Notes under the pieces: generated by a model
What the model was told of the DNA's origin: nothing
The model's input: the letters and a program-made list of their open reading frames with translations, nothing else
The model's database searches: none
Position numbers and translations under genes: made by a program
In this document: positions 1-5,998 of the stretch, piece after piece
How the letters are laid out: the number at the start of each line of letters is the position of its first letter
How positions within the stretch are numbered: position 1 is the first letter of the stretch
Assembly (NCBI GenBank): GCA_017354065.1
Contig: JAFMRN010000156.1
Coordinates: 1-5,998 of the forward strand
From: Solirubrobacterales bacterium
GTDB lineage: Bacteria; Actinomycetota; Thermoleophilia; Solirubrobacterales; Solirubrobacteraceae
DNA length: 5,998 nt
Direction: 5' to 3'

Positions 1-529
<529 letters not shown>

Positions 530-551
530 GCGATGGGACAGAGTAGTGCGC

Positions 552-2768
552 TCAAGTCCGGACTATCTCCGCCCTGGCCGACAGCGATCGCGCCAGCGCG
601 TCAGCGTGCATCGGCCGGCCCAGCATGAAGCCCTGGCCGTATTCACAACCCAGCTCACGCAGCAGTGAGAGCTGGCTCTCCTGCTCGATGCCCTCGGCCA
701 CCACCTCGATCCCCCAGCTGGCGCCGAGCCCGGCTATCGCCCGGAACATCCGCAGGTCCGGGCTGGGCCCGCTGAGGTCCGCGATGAACGTCTCAGCGAC
801 CTTCAGATAGTCGATCGGAAACTGCTTCAGGTACTGCAGCGAGCAGTAGCCGGTGCCGAAGTCATCGATCGCCAGCAGCACCCCGAGGGAGCGCAGCGCG
901 GTCAGGCTGTCCGCGGCCCGCTCAAGGCTCTCGGCCAGGGCGGTCTCGGTCAGTTCCAGGACGAGCTGCCCGGCTGGCAGGCCGGTCGCTCCCAGCGTGG
1001 AGGCGACCGCATCAACCACATCGAAGGAATGCAGCTCCACGGCGGACAGGTTGACGGTCACGCGGGGGCTGAGCCCCGGCGCCCGCTCCTGCCAGGCGAC
1101 CACCTGACGACAGGCCGTCTCCAGCACCCAGCGCCGCAGCGTCGTGATCTGATTGGTGCCCTCCACCGCCGGGAGGAAATCGCTCGGCGCCAGCCGCCCG
1201 CGCTCGGGGTGAGCCCAGCGGATCAGCGCCTCGGCCATCACGACCGACCCGGTCCGCAGGTCACGGATCGGCTGGTACTCGAGAAACAGCTCCCCGTTGG
1301 CAGCGGCCAGGGGCAGCTGGGTCTCCATGTCCAGACGCTGCTGCGCGCGTTTGCGCATCGTCGGCGCGAACGCCGACAGCTGCCCGCCGCCAGCGCTCTT
1401 GGCCTCATACATCGCCAGATCGCTGTCGGCCAGTGGATCGTCGTCCGGACATTGACTGACGGCCAGGCCGACGCTCGCCCGCACCACCAGGTCACGGCCG
1501 GCGATTGGGAACGGACGCTCGAACTCGGCCAGGATGTGCCGTGCCACGCGCTGGCCGACGCGTTCGTCGCTGGTTTCAATCAGCACCGCGAACTCGTCGC
1601 CGCCGAGCCGCGCCGCCGTATCTTCGGCGCGCACGCACTGGGTGATGCGCTGGGCGGCGGCGACCAGCAGCTGGTCCCCGGTGCCGTGCCCCAGCGAGTC
1701 GTTGATCCGCTTGAAGCCGTCAAGGTCGATGAACAACACGGAGACGCCGCCGGCGCGTACCTTGTCCAAGCGCTCCGCCAGGTAGGTCCGGTTCGGCAGG
1801 CCGGTCAGGGCGTCATGCAGTGAGCGGAACCGCGTGTCGGCCACCAGCTCCGCGTCCGCCAGCGCCATGCCGGCGTGCTCGGCAAAGGTGCGCAGCGCGT
1901 CCAGCTCGGAGTCGCTGTAGCGGCGCTCAGCGGCACGGGTTCCGGCCAGCAGCACGGCGCTGACTGAGTCGTCGGCACGGACGGGCACCGCAACCAGGGA
2001 ACGGATGCCTTCGGCCTTCAGCTCGGGTGCACCGGTGAGCTCGGTCTGGTAATCCTCGATCACGACCATGCGGCTGTCGCGTTGGGCACGGTCGGTCATG
2101 CGAGCGACCTGTCCTCCGCTCTCAAGGGATGCGAGCGCGTCCAGGCGCAGACCGGTCGACGCACGCACGCGGGGCGGGCCCTGGCCGTCCTCCTCGGCCT
2201 GGAGCAGCAGGACCATGTCAGAGCCGGTCAGCTCGGTGCCCCCGTCGACGATCAGCCGCACGATCTCATCGATCACGTCACGCCGCGCGATCCGGCGCTG
2301 GATCTCTGAGAGGCACTCCAGCAGCCGCCGGCGCGCGAGCATGTCACGGGCCAGCCCGATCGCGCGCGCCATCCCGCGCAGCAGGTCCTGGTCCGCGAGT
2401 GAGAAGTCAGCGGTTCCCATTCGCGCGACCACGAGCCACTCACGCCGGTCCTCGCCCAGCGGCTCGCGGGTGACGGCGCAGTCACCAAGTCCGGGAAGCT
2501 GCACGGAGCCACGCTCAACCCCGGCCAGGCGAGCGGCCAGAGCAGGGCTGCTGTTGGCCGGAAAACCGATGGTCACAGGCTCCACGCCCGCGCGGAAGAT
2601 GCACGCAACCTCCGCCTCTATCACCTCGGCGGCGCGCTCCACCCCACGGCGGATCGCGAGCTCCGGATCCGGCTGGCCGGTCACGAAGCTCATGAACTCG
2701 GCCAGCTGCTGTCCCGCAAAGGCACTGGGATCCAGGCCAGTTGCGGGGGTGGTGTCACCCGATGGCAA
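552..2768 (-). CDS. GAF-GAF-GGDEF-EAL cyclic-di-GMP signalling protein (diguanylate cyclase/phosphodiesterase)
   Basis: A 738-residue cytoplasmic protein with no signal peptide or membrane segment. Domains: a degenerate GAF-like region (about 35-140), a clearer GAF domain (about 148-308), GGDEF (about 316-470) and EAL (about 475-735). GGDEF domains make c-di-GMP from two GTP and EAL domains cleave it to pGpG. The GGDEF domain keeps DALTGLPNR (319-327), D348, the FKRINDSLGH segment (352-361), GGDEF (389-393) and an RxxD inhibitory site (R380, D383) at the usual spacing. The EAL domain keeps YQP (498-500), EAL (513-515), N573, ELTE (605-608), DDFGTG (635-640), K656, E692 and Q712. Two expected residues are changed: the Arg of AKxxGRN is G461, and the Asp of the KID motif is A658. 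The start is TTG at 2766-2768, directly after an in-frame TAG, overlapping the FIST stop by 14 bp and preceded only by a weak GGTGGTGG purine stretch. This suggests translational coupling. ATG at 2691-2693 (residue 26) is the alternative start. The domain call is secure; net activity is not. Confidence 0.93.
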   Translation of the reverse strand: MPSGDTTPATGLDPSAFAGQQLAEFMSFVTGQPDPELAIRRGVERAAEVIEAEVACIFRAGVEPVTIGFPANSSPALAARLAGVERGSVQLPGLGDCAVTREPLGEDRREWLVVARMGTADFSLADQDLLRGMARAIGLARDMLARRRLLECLSEIQRRIARRDVIDEIVRLIVDGGTELTGSDMVLLLQAEEDGQGPPRVRASTGLRLDALASLESGGQVARMTDRAQRDSRMVVIEDYQTELTGAPELKAEGIRSLVAVPVRADDSVSAVLLAGTRAAERRYSDSELDALRTFAEHAGMALADAELVADTRFRSLHDALTGLPNRTYLAERLDKVRAGGVSVLFIDLDGFKRINDSLGHGTGDQLLVAAAQRITQCVRAEDTAARLGGDEFAVLIETSDERVGQRVARHILAEFERPFPIAGRDLVVRASVGLAVSQCPDDDPLADSDLAMYEAKSAGGGQLSAFAPTMRKRAQQRLDMETQLPLAAANGELFLEYQPIRDLRTGSVVMAEALIRWAHPERGRLAPSDFLPAVEGTNQITTLRRWVLETACRQVVAWQERAPGLSPRVTVNLSAVELHSFDVVDAVASTLGATGLPAGQLVLELTETALAESLERAADSLTALRSLGVLLAIDDFGTGYCSLQYLKQFPIDYLKVAETFIADLSGPSPDLRMFRAIAGLGASWGIEVVAEGIEQESQLSLLRELGCEYGQGFMLGRPMHADALARSLSARAEIVRT

Positions 2769-3948
2769 CTACCACCACCGCCTCGTTGTGGAAGCCGCTG
2801 ATGCCGCGGATCCGGGCGATCTCGCCGAAGGTGTAGAAGCCGGTCACCGGCGCGCCCGCCGCGACCCGCTGGAAGATCTCGATCTCGGTAGCGGACGCCT
2901 CGGGGCCGAGAAACACGCTGCGACCGATGCAGTCGAACACCAGCAGCGCCTGCAGTGGCCGCCCCGCGAGCCCATCGATCGCCTGCTTGCACGCTTCCTC
3001 GGTGGCCGCAAGGCTCTCAGCGTGGCTGGGCTGACCGGCCCACACCAACGCGCTTTGGGGAACATCGGCTATACAGCGGATCCCGCGCACGTCCGGGAGC
3101 GGCGCCGCCACCGCACGGGGCTGGGTCAGGCCGCGCCGGCTGTTCAACACCAGCGGGTGCGTGATCCCGTGCTGACGGAACCGGTCGGGGTCGCTCAGCA
3201 CATCCGGCCCGATCTCGAACATATCGGCGTACACGTCCAGCGCCGGCCTGCCGTCCAGCTCATACACGTGCACGCCGTCACTGCGGGTCACCACCAGCGG
3301 GTCGCCGACGGCACGACAGCCGTGTGCAACCCCCACTCCGACGGGACCGTCGCTCGCGACCAGTGCGCCCGCCACGGAGTCCATTACCGCCTCGGCCCCG
3401 GAGAACTGGACCGTCGGTTCGCTGATCGGAAAGTCCCCCGTGGCACCTCCGACCAGGGTCACGCCGCCGCCCAGCACGCTGTAGAGCCCGCGCACCACCT
3501 CGTTCTGGTCCCCGGTCAAGGCCGCCGTGAACACGATCGCCAGCGACGGATCGGCGCCGAGCGACGCGGCCATCTGGCTCGCGACGGTCTCACCAGCGGT
3601 TCGCGGCTGTTCCCGTCCCGCGGCGGCGGCGGTCACGGCCTTGAAGCCCTGACCGCCGAGTGCGAGGACCGCCACATGATCGCCCGCAACGCGGGAGTTG
3701 GCGATGACCCGGTCAGCGCCGCAACCGACAACGGCCGCCCCGCCGGCCTCCGCGTTCACACCCGCCAGAACCTCGCTCGCGGCCAGCGCCTCGCCGGCGA
3801 ACACCACCAACAGCACGGCCTCACGTCCGGCCAGTGCCGCCCGCGTGGCCTCAGCGCCCGCAGCGCGGGGCTCCGCGGCGTCTGATGTGCCGAGACTGCT
3901 CCATCGTGTAGCTGTCCCAGGCTGATCGGTTCCGGTGGGGGGCGCCAC
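2755..3948 (-). CDS. FIST domain sensory protein (FIST_N plus FIST_C)
   Basis: A complete 397-residue protein, about the normal length for stand-alone FIST proteins, with no signal peptide or membrane segment. FIST_N spans roughly residues 14-215. It shows the opening RWSSLGTSDA (15-24), VVGCGADR (73-80), LVGGATGD (165-172) and VGVAHGCRAVG (205-215). FIST_C spans roughly 225-395, with VFDCIGRSVFLG (337-348), the acidic helix after it, and the closing GFYTFGEI (370-377) and GFHNEAVVVV (385-394) blocks typical of the family. FIST proteins are intracellular sensors of small molecules; some characterised members (NosP) bind heme and nitric oxide and regulate kinases or c-di-GMP enzymes. The ligand here cannot be read from the sequence. 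The GTG start (3946-3948) is the only usual start after an in-frame TAG about 48 bases upstream, and a GGAG lies 10 bases before it. The stop lies inside the start of the GGDEF-EAL gene, pointing to a two-gene signalling unit. Confidence 0.93.
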   Translation of the reverse strand: MAPPTGTDQPGTATRWSSLGTSDAAEPRAAGAEATRAALAGREAVLLVVFAGEALAASEVLAGVNAEAGGAAVVGCGADRVIANSRVAGDHVAVLALGGQGFKAVTAAAAGREQPRTAGETVASQMAASLGADPSLAIVFTAALTGDQNEVVRGLYSVLGGGVTLVGGATGDFPISEPTVQFSGAEAVMDSVAGALVASDGPVGVGVAHGCRAVGDPLVVTRSDGVHVYELDGRPALDVYADMFEIGPDVLSDPDRFRQHGITHPLVLNSRRGLTQPRAVAAPLPDVRGIRCIADVPQSALVWAGQPSHAESLAATEEACKQAIDGLAGRPLQALLVFDCIGRSVFLGPEASATEIEIFQRVAAGAPVTGFYTFGEIARIRGISGFHNEAVVVVAIG

Positions 3949-3958
3949 GTCCTTAAGG

Positions 3959-3962
3959 CTCC
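3959..3962 (-). promoter_or_regulatory. Ribosome binding site of the FIST gene (GGAG)
   Basis: GGAG lies 10 bases before the GTG start at 3948, slightly long but workable. A second purine run, AAGGA (3950-3954), is only one base from the GTG and so too close to serve that start. The GGAG supports the GTG call. Confidence 0.45.
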
Positions 3963-3986
3963 ACGTAAATCGACTGACGAAACTAC

Positions 3987-3994
3987 GCGTACGC
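3987..3994. repeat. 8-bp perfect palindrome GCGTACGC in the FIST upstream spacer
   Basis: GCGTACGC is its own reverse complement and is flanked on both sides by TAC as a direct repeat. It overlaps the predicted +1 region of the tentative promoter, where an operator could act. Eight bases is short for a GC-rich genome, so chance is a real possibility. Confidence 0.25.
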
Positions 3995-4045
3995 TACCGT
4001 ATAAACACCCGAGACACGAAGATTGGCTGTCTAACCCCGCACGAA

Positions 4046-5998
4046 TCAGCGCTTCGCCGGCAACACCCTGACGCTGACGGGGACCCGGACCCCGCCGTTC
4101 CCGGCGTTCACCGACTGAACGGTGATCGAGCTGTGGTGTACCCCGGGCTTCATCCCCCGGGTGTTGATGCTGATCGGCACGCGCACGTGACTGTGCACGC
4201 CGACAGTGCCATCAGTCAGGCTGTTGCCCACGGTCACCCAGCCGGCGTTGCCCGCAGCGCTGAACTGGTAGGCACAGCTCGCGTGGGGGTCCGTCAGTAC
4301 CAGTTGGCTGTGGCGGGTCGTGTCGGCGCGCGCGGCCAGCTTCAGCGGCGCGCTCCCGATCTCCGGCGTGCCCTTGCCGTTGCCCAGCACCAGCGTGGCT
4401 TTCACATAAGCGACCGAGGACGGGTTCGCGAGGTCACGCACGCGCAGCTTCGCCGTGTACGTGCCGGGTGGCATCGGCGCTTCTTCCACTTCCAGGTTGC
4501 CGTTCGCGACCGAGGCCAGCGGCACGCTGGCCTGACCGCCGCCGGGCACCGAGACGACTGAGGGCACCAGCGGCTGGCCGGGCACGTCCTGTCGTTTCTT
4601 GTGCGGCGGCGCCTCATCGTTGACAAGCCAGCCCTGGCTGATCTGATCGATCGCCAGGTGCAACACGCTGCCGCGCGCACCGCGGTTGGCGACCCGCAGC
4701 GCCTGACGGGTCATCGCCAGCAGCGCCTGCTTGGACGGGCGCCCGGACTTCTGCGCGATCGTGATCATCGACTTCGACGTGCTCTGGAGCTCATCACCCC
4801 AGACCGGCGTGCAGGTCTTGCCGCCGATCGCCTTCTCGGCGAAGTGCAGGCTGTGGCTGAGCAGGCTGATCCGTGCCTTGGGCGTGACCTGGTAGTGGAC
4901 TGTCAGCGTCGCTGAGCTGGCACCGGACTTCACGCTGATGTGGCCGGTGTAGTTGCCCGGCTTCAAGCCGCGCGGGTCCGCACGCCAGTGCAGGCGTCCG
5001 TCAACTTTGCCGCCGCGCACCTGCAGCCATTTGGCGTCGCTGTGCGCGCTGTAGCCGGCCCCGGCGGAACCGCCGGTGACGGACACGGCGCGACTGGTGG
5101 CCGGGCCACCGTTGCTGTAGCCATACAGCGTCTGGGTGTTGGGGCTGAGATCCAGCCCACGCGCGTTCTTGACCAGGTCGTTGCCCAACGCGGTTACGTC
5201 GAAGGAGCCGAGCCCGGTGGCCATGTCATAGCCGCGGCCGGCCTGGTAAAGGCCGTGGGGGTTACAGCCGCGCGGGCAGTCCTTGGTGTCGTAGTGAACG
5301 TTGTTGGAACCGGCGGTGACGTCGTGGAAGTCCCGCGCGTAGGTGCTCGGATCTGAAGCGAGCTGATACAGCGCCGGGTTCAGGAAACCGATCGACTTCA
5401 GGCCCTGGCTGCGCGCCTCCTGATCCCAGAGCACCGCCGCGGACGCGGCCAACGGCGCGGCCGCGCTGGTGCCGCCGACCGGCTCCCAGCCGGAACCGCC
5501 GCAGTTGGGAGTGGCGCAATAGTCCGCATAGCCCGGCGAGCCGACGTCGTGGACGTTGCGGAAGTCCGGTGGGTTCGGGCCCGGCGGTGCGAGCATCTGG
5601 GCCGCCTCGGCGCCGCCCTCCTCACCGTCGGCGTCCAGCGCGATGTCCGGCTCCATGCGACAGCCCAGCGCGCGTGACACGTGACATGGGTCGGCGGCGC
5701 CCTTGGGCGCGACCTTGCTGGCCTTCAGGTACTGGCGCTGCCATGCGGGCATCGCCCAGGCGACGCTCTGGCCACCGGCCCCGGACCCGGACCCGTCGTT
5801 CCAGGCGACCTCACGGTGGACCTTGGAGCCGGGGGTCGTGGACGCCTGGCTCAGGTCCGTACCGCCGACGCCGGTGATCCACGGCGGGGCCGCTTCAGAT
5901 TCAGAGCTGATGCTGTCGGCCTGAGGCCGGCCCGAGCCGCTGCAGCCCAGCGCGCCGGTGTCACCGGAGGCGACCATGATCTGCTGGCCCTGGGCAGC
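4046..5998 (-). CDS. S53 (sedolisin/kumamolisin family) peptidase, C-terminal part with Ig/BACON-like tail; runs off the right edge
   Basis: Partial CDS: 650 residues are visible and the reading frame is open to 5998. Numbers count from the internal Met at 5977. S53 enzymes are secreted proteases, usually active at acid pH, with a Ser-Glu-Asp triad. Visible are the oxyanion-hole block SGDTG (4-8, Asp6), AWNDGSGSGAGGQS (58-71), EPDIALDAD (109-117), the nucleophile block GGTSAAAP (168-175, Ser171) and the calcium site (D219-V220, G247, G249, D251 within AGRGYDMATGLG). The triad Glu/Asp, prodomain and signal peptide must lie beyond the window. The Asp6-Ser171 spacing is about 50 residues longer than in sedolisin or kumamolisin, and extra cysteines (98, 106, 154, 159, 234, 238) may form disulfides. 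Residues about 273-643 are a non-catalytic tail with at least two related beta-sandwich units, each having a W-x-V core and an RGLKPG or RGMKPG turn (336-341, 607-612). No LPxTG motif or membrane anchor follows, so the product is probably released. The stop is TGA at 4046-4048. Confidence 0.92.
   Translation of the reverse strand, partial: AAQGQQIMVASGDTGALGCSGSGRPQADSISSESEAAPPWITGVGGTDLSQASTTPGSKVHREVAWNDGSGSGAGGQSVAWAMPAWQRQYLKASKVAPKGAADPCHVSRALGCRMEPDIALDADGEEGGAEAAQMLAPPGPNPPDFRNVHDVGSPGYADYCATPNCGGSGWEPVGGTSAAAPLAASAAVLWDQEARSQGLKSIGFLNPALYQLASDPSTYARDFHDVTAGSNNVHYDTKDCPRGCNPHGLYQAGRGYDMATGLGSFDVTALGNDLVKNARGLDLSPNTQTLYGYSNGGPATSRAVSVTGGSAGAGYSAHSDAKWLQVRGGKVDGRLHWRADPRGLKPGNYTGHISVKSGASSATLTVHYQVTPKARISLLSHSLHFAEKAIGGKTCTPVWGDELQSTSKSMITIAQKSGRPSKQALLAMTRQALRVANRGARGSVLHLAIDQISQGWLVNDEAPPHKKRQDVPGQPLVPSVVSVPGGGQASVPLASVANGNLEVEEAPMPPGTYTAKLRVRDLANPSSVAYVKATLVLGNGKGTPEIGSAPLKLAARADTTRHSQLVLTDPHASCAYQFSAAGNAGWVTVGNSLTDGTVGVHSHVRVPISINTRGMKPGVHHSSITVQSVNAGNGGVRVPVSVRVLPAKR
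4052..4545 (-). other. C-terminal Ig/BACON-like repeats of the S53 peptidase tail
   Basis: Approximate limits. One unit centres on PPGTYTAKLRVRD (503-515) and ends in VAYVKATLVLG (522-532). The last unit has GWVTVGNSLTDG (579-590), RVPISINTRGMKPG (599-612) and SSITV (616-620), ending in VRVPVSVRVLP (630-640). The last unit shares the W-x-V, RG(L/M)KPG and (I/T)xV landmarks with the unit around 317-364, so the two look like diverged copies of the same beta-sandwich. Nothing recognisable as a sorting signal follows; the protein ends AKR. Confidence 0.5.
4682..5161 (-). other. First Ig/BACON-like repeat region of the S53 peptidase tail
   Basis: Approximate limits for the stretch after the catalytic domain, containing the first well-formed unit and a divergent middle part. 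The unit runs through WLQV (317-320), RADPRGLKPG (332-341) and NYTGHISV (342-349) to TLTVHYQV (357-364), counting from the Met at 5977. This resembles the BACON/Ig-like pattern of a tryptophan-start strand, a GL-x-PG turn, a Y-x-G-x-I strand and a V-x-V end strand. The next part begins LLSHSLHFAEKAIGG (372-386), like the first strands of ASPM-SPD-2-Hydin-type Ig folds. The role is probably binding or positioning of a polymeric substrate or surface, which is inference. The fold call rests on reading the pattern only. Confidence 0.5.

Larger units (their letters stand above)
3949..4045 (-). promoter_or_regulatory. 97-bp spacer upstream of the FIST gene; weak promoter candidate
   Basis: This is the only sizeable non-coding stretch and it is visibly richer in A and T than the genes around it. 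On the minus strand a TATACG (plus positions 3998-4003) could be a -10 element, placing the start of transcription near 3990. Seventeen bases upstream is CCAATC (4021-4026), a poor match to a -35 element. Since no strong terminator separates the peptidase gene from the FIST gene, either a promoter here or read-through from the peptidase would drive FIST, GGDEF-EAL and lepA. The promoter call is tentative. Confidence 0.3.

Noticed and set aside
1029..1823. 264-codon open frame on the plus strand
   Set aside because: It is antisense to the GGDEF and EAL motifs of a real gene and rich in Arg, Gln and Gly, with no recognisable domain.
2068..3885. 605-codon open frame on the plus strand across the FIST and GGDEF-EAL genes
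   Set aside because: It lies antisense to two confidently identified proteins. Its translation is Arg/Ser/Ala-rich low-complexity text with no motif. Long antisense frames are expected in GC-rich DNA.
4012..4032. Possible terminator stem (AGACA/TGTCT, 11-base loop) after the peptidase gene
   Set aside because: The stem is only 5 bp, AT-containing, with a long loop and no following T run, so it is not a convincing terminator.
3935..4561. 208-codon plus-strand frame crossing the spacer into the peptidase gene
   Set aside because: It mostly mirrors the peptidase tail in antisense. It has no family motif, and its His/Arg/Val-rich composition is typical of shadow frames.
5061..5076. Inverted repeat CCGGCGG-AA-CCGCCGG
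   Set aside because: It lies inside the peptidase coding sequence over Gly/Ser/Ala codons. The two-base loop and composition are explained by GC-rich codon use.
4940..5356. 138-codon plus-strand frame
   Set aside because: It is antisense to the end of the S53 catalytic domain and the start of its tail, and its Val/Ala/Gly-rich translation has no motif.
5975..5977. ATG as the start of the S53 gene
   Set aside because: The frame continues upstream to the window edge with family-like sequence (AAQGQQI) just before the SGDTG motif, so this Met is internal and the gene is cut by the window.

Overview
The window is a strongly GC-rich stretch of bacterial chromosome. Every supportable gene lies on the minus strand, and coding sequence is nearly continuous. 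Visible starts are GTG or TTG, third codon positions are mostly G or C, and the LepA fragment reads as an ordinary bacterial EF4. Together these suggest a high-GC Gram-positive, Actinomycetota-type chromosome, possibly of the Thermoleophilia/Solirubrobacterales kind. That placement is inference from composition and protein style. No rRNA, tRNA, CRISPR array, insertion sequence or phage gene was seen.

In transcription order (right to left) the layout is as follows. (1) 5998-4046 holds the 3' part of a gene for a secreted S53 (sedolisin/kumamolisin-type) serine-carboxyl peptidase. The catalytic Ser and oxyanion Asp are visible, followed by a long tail of Ig/BACON-like beta-sandwich repeats. (2) 4045-3949 is a 97-bp spacer, less GC-rich than its surroundings. 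It is the only non-coding stretch of any size and may carry a promoter and a small palindrome. (3) 3948-2755 encodes a complete FIST-domain sensory protein. (4) 2768-552 encodes a complete GAF-GAF-GGDEF-EAL cyclic-di-GMP protein whose start overlaps the FIST stop by 14 bp. (5) 529-1 encodes the N-terminal third of elongation factor 4 (LepA), starting 22 bp after the GGDEF-EAL gene.

The FIST and GGDEF-EAL genes look like one translationally coupled signalling unit. The FIST protein would bind a small ligand (in characterised relatives, heme/NO or another small molecule) and act on the cytoplasmic cyclic-di-GMP enzyme made next to it. The enzyme keeps the GGDEF signature, the RxxD inhibitory site and most EAL active-site residues. 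Each catalytic domain, however, departs at one usually conserved position: the Arg of the AKxxGRN motif is Gly, and the Asp of the KID motif is Ala. Its net activity is therefore an open question. The housekeeping gene lepA appears to be read from the same transcript. The peptidase gene is probably a separate unit, although no convincing terminator separates it from the FIST gene.

No stretch longer than about 100 bp lacks a gene. Nothing here amounts to a clearly new system. The coupled FIST/cyclic-di-GMP pair with its altered active sites, and the peptidase tail, are the parts most worth a second look.
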